Shown: positions 11,932 through 23,089 of the stretch, piece after piece
How the letters are laid out: the number at the start of each line of letters is the position of its first letter
Numbering within the stretch: position 1 is the first letter of the stretch
Translations under genes and position numbers: made by a program
Notes under the pieces: generated by a model
Databases searched by the model: none
Seen by the model: the letters and a program-made list of their open reading frames with translations, nothing else
Told to the model about the DNA's origin: nothing
Source of the DNA: Neoscytalidium dimidiatum
Taxonomy: Eukaryota > Ascomycota > Dothideomycetes > Botryosphaeriales > Botryosphaeriaceae
DNA length: 64,000 bases
NCBI GenBank assembly: GCA_037367355.1
Contig: CM074697.1
Location: 806,001-870,000, forward strand
Direction: 5' to 3'

Positions 11932-12611
11932 AGAGCGAGGAGGAGCATGAGGAGCACGACAGGCGGGCAGTCTGGTGAAAGGTAATGCATAGCGCCGTCA
12001 GGGTGCCGTTCCTGGTTAGGTTAGTCACGTTGCGGCGTTAACTGGCGTCAGTCAGCCCTGATGGCACCGGTGATACCGGAGGCACATCAGCTCTCCGGGC
12101 GGACGGGATGGAATTTCTGCTTTGTTTGCACTTGAAGACTGGAGCGCCGAGCGTCGGATAGAGTTCTCGCATAGAGCTCGCGCACACGGACATCTAGAGG
12201 TAGAAATGAATGTGTATGATATTGCGACGATGAGCGGTGCGGCTTTTTTGTTAGCGGCACAGCGGCGATCGGCTGGCTGCAGGTGATAAGCTCGCCGGGG
12301 CAGGCTGTGGGTTGGTCTCGCAGAGGCTTGCGCTCGCCTTGACGTCGGGGGCGGAAAGTCGTGACGGGGATGGTGGTAGCGCAGCGGGCCCCCGGGCGGG
12401 CTGAGGCAGGTGGGCTTGGGCGGGAGGGGAATGGATTGTTCTCGACGCGGGATCGACAGTGGGCGCGCGAGGGAGGCTCAGCCGCGGAGGCTGCCGATCC
12501 GGGTGAGTTTCGCTGCCGCCACGTGAATTGGCTGCTCGAAGCCGGCCACGGACGGAAGCGCAGGCGGGGGGTCCCGGGCCAGCTCGGGCTGCGGGCCTGG
12601 CGGCGGGTGAT

Positions 12612-12635
12612 GCAGCGGCAGCAGCAGCAGCAGCA

Positions 12636-12663
<28 letters not shown>
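12612..12663. repeat. CAG/CGG trinucleotide repeat
   Basis: A run of CAG units changes to a run of CGG units without a break. It is outside any supported CDS. Confidence 0.9.
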
Positions 12664-12666
<3 letters not shown>

Positions 12667-13217
12667 GCGCAGCACCACACGCGACAGGCGGCTAAGCTCA
12701 GCGCGGCCTCGGGCCCTGGGCCCTGGGGCGGGCAGCAGGGCGCGAGGAGTAGTATCGCGATCAGATAGCACGCTGGGCGAGAGCCTCCAGAGCACCGGCC
12801 GCGGCGGAGGCTGCTCCACTGGCCGCCCTCCATCCCGCGCAGGTTGGCGGCGCAGCCAATCAGCCGCGCGACGGCCAATAGCCTATTCCCAAAAACCCGA
12901 GGCGCGAGGCTCTCGCATTTCAAGAGCAGGAGGCAGCGCTGCTGCAGCTGTCTGTGTGTGAGTCGACTGCCCCATGCGGTGAGCCAGCAGCACAGCCTCC
13001 GCTCCCGTCCGCTGTCCGGCCAGCCTGCGAAGTGCGCGGCTCTGGCTCTCACAGCTGCCGTCGCCGTCGCCCATTCCACCGCGCTTGACCGCCCATGCGA
13101 CAACACGCCAGCACGACAAACACCACGCCGCCAACTGACTCGAACCCTGCATACCGGCACTCCCGCACGCTGCTGATTTGAGCTCCGCCAGTCGCGCGGG
13201 TTGTGGGCGCGCGCAGC

Positions 13218-13291
13218 AGCTCCAGCGCCAGCTCCAGCTCCAGCTCCAGCTCCAGCTCCAGCTCCAGTTCCAGTTCCAGTTCCAGTTCCAG
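13218..13291. repeat. Hexanucleotide repeat CAGCTC changing to CAGTTC
   Basis: About twelve hexamer units: the first two thirds read CAGCTC and the rest CAGTTC. The single C-to-T change is shared by neighbouring units, which suggests that the variant unit itself was copied. It encodes Ser-, Gln/Leu- or Pro/Ala-type polymers depending on frame and is not in a supported gene. Confidence 0.9.
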
Positions 13292-13487
13292 CACCCGCCG
13301 GCGCGCAGCACCGGCTTCAGCACCAGCACTGCACGGCACCGGCAGCCCGCTCACTCAGCCTCGCCCGCGCCGTTCCACATTCCCAGCCAGCCAGCGCGTG
13401 CTGCACCGCATTGCACAGCAGCAGCGCCGCGCAGCGCAGCGCAAGCGCACCGCTCGTCCTGTCCATTTTCCCCAGCCCAGTCCCGAG

Positions 13488-13511
13488 CCTGCCTGCCTGC
13501 CTGCCTGCCTG
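13488..13511. repeat. CCTG tetranucleotide repeat
   Basis: Six perfect units of CCTG in the leader region of the zinc-finger gene. Confidence 0.9.
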
Positions 13512-14480
13512 GCGACCCACGGCCCACGGCCCACTCGTCCAACGCAGACGCAGCCGCGCTCAAGGGAGCCCGCCCTGGCCATCGCCCTCGACCACACCTC
13601 TCGCCTGCCCGCGGCCACCACGCAGCCCGCAGTCCGCAGCCAGCAACCTTCAAGTTCTCAACACCGCACCGCCCCAGCACGCCGCTCGACCTGCCCGCCC
13701 TCGCTGACCCATCGCCCTCGTGCGTCGGCCTCTTCGCGCTCTGATCCCGCTCCCAGCCCGCCTGCACGCTCACGATCGACGTTTAAGCTTCTCGCCCGCC
13801 CTTGAGCCTCACGCCCGGCCGGCTCTGTCGCACGCGGTACGTCGATGCTGCTTCACTTCATCTCACGCCTCCCCTCCCCCTTTCCTCTTTCTCTACTTCG
13901 CAGTCTCTCCCACACCATGTGGCTCCTCTGCTTTTTTCCTGAGCGCAATTCTCCGCTGCACCCCGCGCGCGTCCTCCACGAGGCTCTGTGGAAGCGTGCG
14001 GCCCGCACGGAGCTATTGCCTGACTTGCGGCTCTCCGCACTCTTAACTCTGTGCTGTCGTCGCTTTGATTGCGCTCGTATATCCCCCGAGGCGTGCTTCC
14101 CCCGCCTCTACCCGCGTCTGTTTGATGACTTAATTTCTGCTCAACGCGCGGTGCTACGCTGCCGCGGGACGCCGTCGCCGTGAGGCTGCCCGTCCTGCGC
14201 TGCCAGGCAGCCATAATTCCACCGCCGCACTGGCTGGAGGGTCCGACCAGAGCTTATCGCTAACCCAACCTTTCCCTGTACAGAACCCATTGGCCGCATT
14301 TCCACTTTATCCCGTCTTCTAAGACACGACCATTCAAAATCGCCCGCCTGCTCTTTTTCCGGCCTCTAACTTTATTGAGCTCAAGCCAGTTTTCGCCGAG
14401 CCCGTGCCGACTCAGTTAAACTTCTCGTCCTGACACTGAGCACTTTGCGGGAGGCTCATGAGCCTCTCCTTTAATGCCGA

Positions 14481-16201
14481 ATGTCCAACTACGATTCTGA
14501 CGACGCTTATCCCAAATCGCCCGGCTTACAGCCAATAAAGATTAAGTCGACTCCGTCGCCTTCTCCTCCACCATTCCCTCCGCAGCACAGTGCCCCAGTG
14601 GTTACTCAAACTGTCAGTCCCAACACCTCCTCCCGCAGAAGGAAACGCAATAACCGGACTCGGCCGAGTCAGGGCGACACCGTCCTCCTTAGCTTCCTGG
14701 ACCCCAACCGCCCGGACATTGCCAGAGCCGCTGGGGAGAGGGCCCTTAACTCAGATTCTGAGCCGGAGCCGACCGACTCTGAGGAAGAGAGCACGCATTC
14801 ACCCATGCAAAGGAACGACACGGCCATTGAAGTTGCTCGGGCCGCCCTCAAGGAAATCAACGGTGATGGGCACCCCGTCGTTACCAAGCTCCCATTGGCA
14901 CCCCCCGTAGCAACCGTAACAGAAATCAGGCCAGACCAGGACACCGACATGGACCGAAATTCGCCGAAGTCCAAGCCGGACGACCAGCCCCCACGAAAGA
15001 ACAGCGATCATGTCGGCACTCAGATAGTGACAGGACTGCCCACCCCAGAGAATTTCCCAAAACTTGGACATGATGGTCCCACGCCAGCCAGTATCAAGCC
15101 AGACCACTCTCCAGCTACCTCACCAAACTTGCGCGACCTGGCCATTCCGGATTCGCAGGCCTCGCCTGAGGAGAGGCTGCCGGCTCTCCAAAATCCCACA
15201 TCGCCGAACCGGGATAACGCCGCCGGCTCCCCCAACCAGAGCCTACCATCCTTCCGCCATCTGAGTGAAATAGCAGAGCAAGCAACCCAAGAGAACGAAC
15301 ATCGAGCGAGCATTGACCACAGAGGAAGCCTTGATCACAGAGGAAGTTTCTCGCATCGCCCTTCGATCTCTTCAACCGGGGCGCCGGCACTCTCCCCTAC
15401 CCTCGTTAGCCGGATTCCGCCCAACGGAAATACGCGCCGGTCTCCCCCGACCCAGTTTCCGCCTCTGAATCCTCTCTCTCCTGTCAACAACCACACTCCT
15501 GCCGACATCAAACTTTCGCCTCCGTCTAATTACCAACTATTCAGCAGCGGCCGTAGGCACTCTACGCTTTCAGATACAAGCAATCCCCCAACATTTCCAC
15601 CGCCTTTGACACTGTCGACTACCACGACAAATGAGAGCTATGGATCGCGAGGTTCTGACGCCTACAGCCCTCCAACACGCCCACGCAGCGACTCGCACAG
15701 GATGAGCATCGACGGAATAACACACCCAAATCCCGGTCAGATCCAGCACGTACCTCCGCACGGTAGCACTGGGTTCAAGTGTGATTATCCTGGCTGCAAT
15801 GCACCGCCTTTCCAAACCCAGTATTTGCTGAAGTAAGCTCACGTAAAACGTTTTTTTTTAAAAAAGATTTCATGCTGATGGCTCTCAGTTCTCACGCCAA
15901 CGTCCATTCTCAAGCACGGCCGCATTATTGTCCAGTTCCAGGATGTTCGCGGGGAGAGGGAGGCAAGGGTTTCAAGCGCAAGAATGAGATGATTCGGCAC
16001 GGTCTCGTCCACGATTCGCCTGGCTACGTTTGTCCATTCTGCCCGGAAAGAGACCACAAATACCCGCGACCGGACAACTTGCAACGACACGTACGTGTCC
16101 ACCACGTTGACAAAGATAAGGACGACCCGCAGCTCAGAGAGGTCCTTGCGCAAAGACCAGAAGGAGGCGGCAGGGGAAGGAGACGACGGATTGGTTCGTG
16201 A
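14481..16201 (+). CDS. C2H2 zinc-finger transcription factor
   Basis: Exons 14481-15832 and 15889-16201 (56-nt intron with a T9A6 run) encode 554 residues. The first 430 residues are disordered, rich in Ser, Pro, Asp and Asn, with an early basic patch (SSRRRKRNNRTR) that could be a nuclear signal. The C-terminus carries three fingers: C-x4-C with H-x3-H (starting FKCDYPGC and completed across the intron by SHANVH), a second C-x4-C finger with a Gly-rich insert (CPVPGCSRGEGGKGFKRK), and a C-x2-C finger (CPFCPERDHKYPRPDNLQRH). The last ends in a basic tail (GRGRRRR). This finger block is strongly conserved among filamentous ascomycetes as a nuclear DNA-binding protein; I do not know its target genes. 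The short repeats DHRGSLDHRGSFSHR near 285-300 are a local duplication. Confidence 0.88.
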
Positions 16202-17920
16202 ATTCAAAGGTCTTTTGACCAGCTGCGCTCGCCCGTCCGGATAGTATTTTCCGATTTAACGAAATGCATTCATCCTGAGTGGATGCAAGACATTCATGGG
16301 GGATTGAATTTTAACCTTCTCATAACCCTTTTCTTCAAGGGCGGGCGTTGGCAGAAGGCGTTTATTTGGGGAGGGTTTACTTCTTACTCTCGTTTGATAC
16401 CAGATTTTCTCTTGACTTCTCCCCCTTTTCTACAAGATGGAAGGGCATCTTGTCTGCAGATTAAATGACTTCCGATGTCCTTATTATTTGTTTATTTTTT
16501 TTTTTGAATTCCCCGCGACATTGTGTCGTATGTTCAGTCGTTACCAGCATGGTTGCATTTTTTTCTCACTCGTTTCACGGCCGCTACATTCATGATCACT
16601 GGAGGATACCATTTTCTTTTGGCAGACTACCCATTTTCTTCTCTACCCGGTTGTTGGGGCGCCAGGGACGGAAAAGAGGAGAAAGGAGCACGGGATTGGA
16701 TGGAGGACGTACTTCGACAGCAGGCAGCACGGATATTCAAGGGTGGGATTCTTCTGTTAGGAGGAAAAGAAGGATCATGTTGATTGCCTGCTTCTCTTCC
16801 TCGAGAATGAAGAATATGGGTTTTTTCGTTTCTACCGGATGCGGGAAATTGGAAAGCTGCAGGATGCAGGTGGCCCCGTTGATGGCAGGCATCATGTTCT
16901 TACTACGCCGGCGCCAGATGGGGGCTTGAAGGCGCAGGTTAGCAAGCAGACAAAAGAAGGATCCGTGGTGTCGCGCGTATATTTAGCAGAGCAGCTGGAT
17001 CGTGAAGAAGTCGAAACTGTCCCACGGCAGGAAAAACGTGCACAAGGGCAGGAAGCAGCATGGCAGAGGTTGATGCTTCAGCGAGCGAGCCAAAACGGGC
17101 CACATGCATGGGAAATGCCAAGAGCGTTGCCACGTCCCTGAGGCTCTTCAGCCTCATGATTTGACGATCTACGGCTTAGGGCTTGACGAGGCTGTATGTT
17201 TTCTTTTGCTGTCGTCCATCTGTACCACCTCACACGCGGCCCCAGTGTTCTCGGCAACCAAGGATAAACGGGTCAGGGCAGTAAGCAGGAGCGGACAGGC
17301 ACGAGACAGGACGACGGGCTTGGCCGTGGCCAGGGCCGGGTGGTTCGCGCGGGCAGCGGTGGACTTCGCTGCTGTCTACCCCTCATCAAATCACACCACA
17401 CTGCGCCCCAATGATCATCACTTCATGCCCATCGCCTTTGCGTCCGTGGTTGGTCGAGGCCACACAAACTTGAAACAAAACACGTGTTGCACGAACATGC
17501 GCGACCCGGAATATCGCGAGGCGCATCAATGCACAATCGGGAGACGGGAGCTTGCTCGATCCTTCCTCGCTGTTTCTCCATCCGCTCGCTCACTCTGACT
17601 CCCTCTCCCTCTCTTCGCGCCGATCACGGTAAGCTGAGGGTAAGCACCGCCCGTATTAAGCCCCTCTCTGTGCGCGCCGCGCCGGCTGTAAGCATTCTAA
17701 TTCCTGCTGTCAGCAGCTTTCTATTCTTGCGAGAGAGCTGACCGAGTCGCGCGGGCTAGATATCTCCCAGGGCGAAAGATGCAGCGGCGCCGTTTCAGCG
17801 AGTAACACGCACACGGCATGCGCATACAGTGGCCCGCGGGCCGCTCTCACGGTCTGCTCACCTCAGGTGTTGGACTACAACTCGCTTCGCACATCACGTA
17901 CGTTTCAGATGCCGTGCTGG

Positions 17921-17944
17921 AGGGAGGGAGGGAGGGAGGGAGGG
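17921..17944. repeat. AGGG tetranucleotide repeat
   Basis: Perfect run of about six AGGG units, followed by an imperfect CTG/CTGCTA-rich stretch to about 17980. Confidence 0.85.
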
Positions 17945-18465
17945 CTGCCGCTGCTGCTACCATCGCTGCTGTTGCTGCTGCGGGAGGCGGGCCAACCGCC
18001 AGGCCGGGGGCAAGTAGGGAAGAGGGAGGGGGCGGACGCGGAAAAGCAGGCGAGAAGCAAAAAAGCATAACCCGCCTCAGCGGTGCGGGAGCGGAGCCGC
18101 TCCCGCGCTCTTTCCCATACAGAGTCGCTGCCTACCTACTCATATACCAGGCTCGGCTCCACGTCTGTTACTTGTCGTGCGCTGCATGTATGTGGGATCG
18201 GCGACTTTTACTCCGTTCGGCTACGCAGGGAAGTCTGGACATCGGGCTTTCCCCCAATCGTCGCGCACTATCAGTCTGCCTCGGAGAAGCGCCCGTCGGT
18301 CGGGCAGTGTGGATGGATGGATGTGTGTGTGTGATGGGACGAGGTGGACGCGAGACGGGCCCATGTGGCCGCGGGCGGCGGATGTGGGTGTCTAGACCGT
18401 CGTTGTCCGTTCCGAATCCTGCTTGATTGTATCTGGTTGACGCCGTCCCTTCCCCGCCCCGCCCT

Positions 18466-18491
18466 CTCACTTGCTCACTTGCTCACTTGCT
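18466..18491. repeat. CTCACTTG octamer repeat
   Basis: Three tandem copies of CTCACTTG in the gene-free region. Confidence 0.8.
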
Positions 18492-20133
18492 CCCCCCAGT
18501 CCCCAGGCCTTGTCGATGTACAGACAACTGGCGTTAAGCGACATTGGATCAGCTCCGCTGCCGTCCTATCACAAGCTTCTCCCTGGCGCCGCGTCGACTC
18601 AGCTCAAAGTTGGTTTTTTATCTCTCTTTCCTGCATGCTTTTTTAACTCATCTTCCCAAACCTCTCAATCTCCCCTCATCGGACCGTTTTCTTGCAGACG
18701 GCCAAGCAGAAGGATGTCGTCGGGGCAGACATGTCCTAAGGTGCACGCCTAACGACCCCGAGACCCAGGTTACTTGCAGGGCGGTTGATTGCTGCCCCCC
18801 TTCCCTTCCCTTCCTTTCCCTTGATTGACTTTTTTTTCTATTACGCTTTCCGTTTGCCGTCAGCCGTCAGCCGCTGCGCGCCCTGCGTCAGGCCAGAGGC
18901 ATGTATCTGCTCACCATCAGAGTACTGTACATGTATCCGCGGCTCCGCCCGCCGACAGCCGCGGGCACATGCCTCACCAGAGGTCGAGGTTCCTTTGGGC
19001 GGAGGCTCGGCCGGCCGGCGGCAGGCAACGCGGGTTCGTTTTTCTTTTTTCGGCGGTCTGGTACACTAGGAGACTTGACGTCCCACACCACCGCCGCTTG
19101 GCGCCGCAAATGACTTTTCCTTGCTCCTGCTCGATTGGGGGGAGCTGTCTTGTGAGCACTGAATCCTTGACCGCTGGGAAATTACTTGCGCACAGCAAGA
19201 GCAGACACAAGCTCCGGCTTCGCCTCGTTGCTGGTGCGGCGCGCGGCAGCCCTACTTCTGGCGCCGGTTCCGGTACGTATGCGGCGCGTTGTAGGGACGG
19301 GAGTGTGGAAGCTGCGGCTGGTTTTCTTGTTCTTGGTGTCGGCCTGTTATTAGCTGGCCGCGCCCTAATCTAAAGCCGCGGCTGCCAATTCCATTGTCTT
19401 TTCTGGCCTTTTGATTTTTTTTTTTTTTTTACCTTTTGGCTACTGGCTGTCAGGAATTCAATAGTGCGCGCCGACGTTCGGCACCCAAAGCAAGAGCAGA
19501 GCAATCAACTTCGACAACCAGCACTTGACTACTGCTGTCTACCCTGTTGCCGGATCCGACTAGCAGAAGATCGGCGCGGCTCTGGGCAGCGATGAGGCGC
19601 CTCTTCCTGACTAGTGCCCTTTTCCTCTGCTCAAGTATACTGGGAGGACAGCACATGCCAACGCAACTCCCAGCCCGACCCAGTTCGTCTGCCGCCCGCC
19701 ATATCCTTGCTGGTCAGTGATCGCTACCGCGGGGATTTTTTTTTTTTTTCTTCGACACGCGGGCTTTTCCCTCGCGTGTCGTGTCCCGACCGCTTATCAA
19801 CCGCCGGCTTGTGGAGAAAGGAAGAAAAAAAAAAGGCCACCACGAGTCCACGACACCCTAATGGCCCATCGCCAACACGCTTCACAGCTGCTGTCTAGGC
19901 GGCACGCCTTGCCCCGGGGCTCCTCTGTAATCTGACAACTGTTGAGCAGGGCTCTACGAGACGTGGTTGGCGAGGTTTTTGCTCGGCGGTATTCTGCTCG
20001 CCGTCGATTGTAGGCTCCTCCACGCCAGCTGAGCACACAGAAGCAGCAGTGCGGTGGGGTATGTCCCGAGGGGGGCAGCATGTGGAGTAGCGCCGGGGAA
20101 ACACCTTGAAGCACGTGTTGGTGGTGTGTTTTT

Positions 20134-20154
20134 CGCTCGCTCGCTCGCTCGCTC
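20134..20154. repeat. CGCT tetranucleotide repeat
   Basis: Five tandem CGCT units in the gene-free region. Confidence 0.85.
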
Positions 20155-22691
20155 GGTGGGCGGGCTGAGGCGGGAGCGCTGGCTGATTAGCGCATCCTGC
20201 TACTTGCTCCTATGCCCTGTGTGGTGCAAGATGCGGCGGACCGGGAGGAGAGCGGAGAGGTATGTGTGCGATCGTGCGGGTATCGGTGTGCTGCTACTGC
20301 ACTGTCGTGCATGGCTCTTGTTCTCTAGCGCGAGACGCTTGCTGGAGCTGGGCGCTTGTGCGTGTGCGGGGGTGCCAAAAAATTTATGTCGGGGTTGCTA
20401 GTGCGCGTCTGCCGGAATCCGAGGGTCGATCTCTTTGGGGAGCAGACGCGGCTCTGGCTGTCGGCCGTGAAGGGAGGAGGGGGGGGATTCATCGGAGCAA
20501 CATCTGCTGTCATGTGGGGCTCTGCCCGTGGCTGTTCTGCCCTTCCCTGCCTGCTCGCAGCCTCATCTCACTCCAAAGCTGGACGGCCGTTCTTTTGTTC
20601 TCAACCGTTGGTTTAACCTTTCTCCGCTACGTCAGCATCTAGAGCGTCGTCGATTTCTGATAAGCGCCTCGCAAGCGTTGCCTCATTCTGGCCCAGTGCT
20701 GGAGTCGCGTATGAACGAGAGACTTTCCCGACGCCGCTCTGCTGCGGCTCTTTCAAAGCACAGGGCATTTTCGGCTCTAAAGGGTCAATCAAAAACGCTT
20801 CAGCCGCTTCCTTTCTAGGCAACTTGTGGTATGCCCTGATGTAACTTTGCATTCTTGCTTGACGAACAGAGTCAACCTATTCTTCGAAAAACCCCTGATG
20901 TCTTCTATCACAACTCTCACAAAGATGCAAGCCTCGAAGCTAACCAATTTTCCACCTCCCAATCACCGTTCTCTCTCCCTGTATGTGGCCCCTGGCATGT
21001 GGAAAGTGTGACGACCTCAGTGTCGAAAGACCGGCCCCCCGATTGCGCATCGCAAATTTCTGTCCGGAGACACACTTTCCGAAAACGCCGCTCTATCAGA
21101 AGCTCGGCGAACAGGTCGGACAGGCGGAATGCAATCGCACGATTACTTGGCAATCTTGACAAATTCGCAGCATGTGGACGGTGTGCCTTGTATCAAGGTC
21201 CGCTTTTGCTCTACCCCGTTCATACCGGAGGCGGACTCGACACAGACAACAAATCCGAGCATGGATGTTCAATAGTCCGATCAGCCGCAGCCGCCGATGA
21301 GCAATCCAGCACGCGCTACGGCATATTCTACAACGTGCTGGCTATGGGCGGAGATGAGCGCGTGTTCCCGGATGTGCCCGGGTGAGGTACATACTTTATT
21401 GATGCCTCAGGATAAAGGGGAGATGCGTCTGCGCTTGCACCTTCCCGACCTCTGCAACTTCTCCGAGCTGGACACGAATGAGATGATTACTTGCTCCAAC
21501 TCCATCTGCACTTCACATGCTCGCCTCACTTTCCGAGCATAGCAGCACCTCCGCGAGGAGACGGGGCCTCATACTTTCCGCCAAATGTTTGATGCAGAAG
21601 CGGCTGCAGGACGGACAACTCGAGACGGGTACGGTACGGACAGCAGCCGCTGCTGGATATCCGCCTCAGCCACCAGCCACCAGCCATCTGCCACCTGCCG
21701 CATCTGCCCGACAATCAATTTCGATTTCAGCTACCCTGACCGAGCCTATCTCGGCTCTCATCCGGACGGGAACGACGGGGTCCAGGGTCCATCAACCCGT
21801 GACGTAACGGCTCAGTTCAAACACCCCTCCTCACATGTATTGGCAACATCACCCGCAATTTATCAAACAACAGGAAGAAATGCTTGATTCGTCGTCGTCG
21901 TCTTCTCCCTCGTTCTCTCGGGTATCGCTCACTGCACCCCGCAGCCGACAATACCCGCTATCCTCCAGCCTCGTTCTTCAGTAGTAAACTTGGGGAGCCT
22001 CGCGATGCTAACGTGTGTTTCAGCCGCTGCGGCTATCCACAACTCACTCCAAGAAATCTAGAAGCTATCTTCGAGTCATAAAACTTTGCCTCCTCACTGT
22101 TTGCCCACTCTGGCCTCGAGAGCCGGTCCAGAACCTGCGTCGACGCGTTGTGGACGTGTGACGAATCAAGCCGGGGCAATCGGGTACCCAGCACCCAAAC
22201 TTTCGGAGATTTCCAGCATAAGAAGTTCAGCTGGCCTTCTGGACCCCTTCGATCCGGTTTTGTACCCTTGGCGTGTGCCCTAGTTTTTCTCCGGGCTTCG
22301 GAGCATCTCGAAACTCCTGGCGGTGGAGAAACTGTATGTACGAGCGGATTATTATCAAGTCCGAAAGCGTAAAAACACAGACGACCAACTAGATGCCCGC
22401 CGTCCGAAACTTTAGCCGCAACAAAATTGGTGATAGAGTAGCAAGTGTGATCTGATGCCCTGTCACATCAGCTAAGAGAGAACAGGCTGAAAGGAGGAAA
22501 ATGTGGAGGGAAATGACACCCACGGAGCCTATCGGAAAGCAGCAGAGATGAATATGGCCTCATCTCACACGAGACGGCAGACCACTTTTGCGATTCTTGC
22601 TTTCCCGCTACACGGAATGTACCTATCATACCCCTGCCTCTACATAATAGACGATGTTTAAAACGGTTTAACGCCTCTTCTCACAAATTAA

Positions 22692-22852
22692 CATACTTTC
22701 GAGCCCTAAGCCCTACGTGGATACCTTGCATACTTTCTCTTGTGATCTCCAACGGCAGCGATCCGACATACTTTCCTCCTCCCTTCGTAAGTGCCGACAC
22801 TAAAGAGCGGTAATTTGGGTGGGGGGGGAAGAGAACCAAAAAATCATACTTT
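22692..22852. repeat. Four dispersed copies of CATACTTT
   Basis: The octamer occurs at 22692, 22729, 22767 and 22845, all in the same orientation, within 161 bases downstream of the MFS gene. Spacing is irregular (37, 38 and 78 bases). Confidence 0.6.
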
Positions 22853-23089
22853 AAGCCAAGAACTGTGGCAAACTCCAACGGTTAAAAAAAAAAGTCAATA
22901 GCCGAACCATCACAACCCCAACTCTCAGTTGCCGATGGCTTCCTCTTTCGGAATGTCGTATGCGCCTGAGACGCCGCACGGCCAGGCACCAATCAATCAG
23001 AACGGTAACATTACTGGCAGCAGCCGCATCAACCCTCCCGTCACGAATTTCCACATGCCGTTGATGCCTAGGAATGCCATAGTCAGGCA

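Larger units (their letters stand above)
11932..14480. other. Long GC-rich leader/promoter of the zinc-finger gene
   Basis: No gene supported in 2.5 kb. Sequence from 12.6 to 14.4 kb is C-rich with simple repeats (listed separately) and produces long open frames in all three forward frames at once, the mark of repeats rather than of coding. From 13.8 kb on it is pyrimidine-rich and looks like a transcribed 5' leader. Two ATGs just before 14481 open short frames that overlap the true start (see finding). Confidence 0.5.
16202..23089. other. Nearly 7 kb with no recognisable gene
   Basis: This gap lies between the 3' end of the zinc-finger gene and the 3' end of the convergent MFS gene. I checked the open frames on both strands; all are short, overlap in several frames, and none resembles a known domain. 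17.8-20.8 kb is GC-rich with simple repeats (AGGG, CTCACTTG, CTCG) and T-runs; 21-22.9 kb is more balanced. Possible contents are UTRs, a long non-coding RNA or lineage-specific intron-rich genes, none of which I can show. Confidence 0.45.

Noticed and set aside
12087..13805. Long frames on both strands with poly-Ser, Pro-Ala, Gln-Leu and Trp-Asn/Ser runs
   Set aside because: They arise from the hexanucleotide and trinucleotide repeats and are open in several frames at once.
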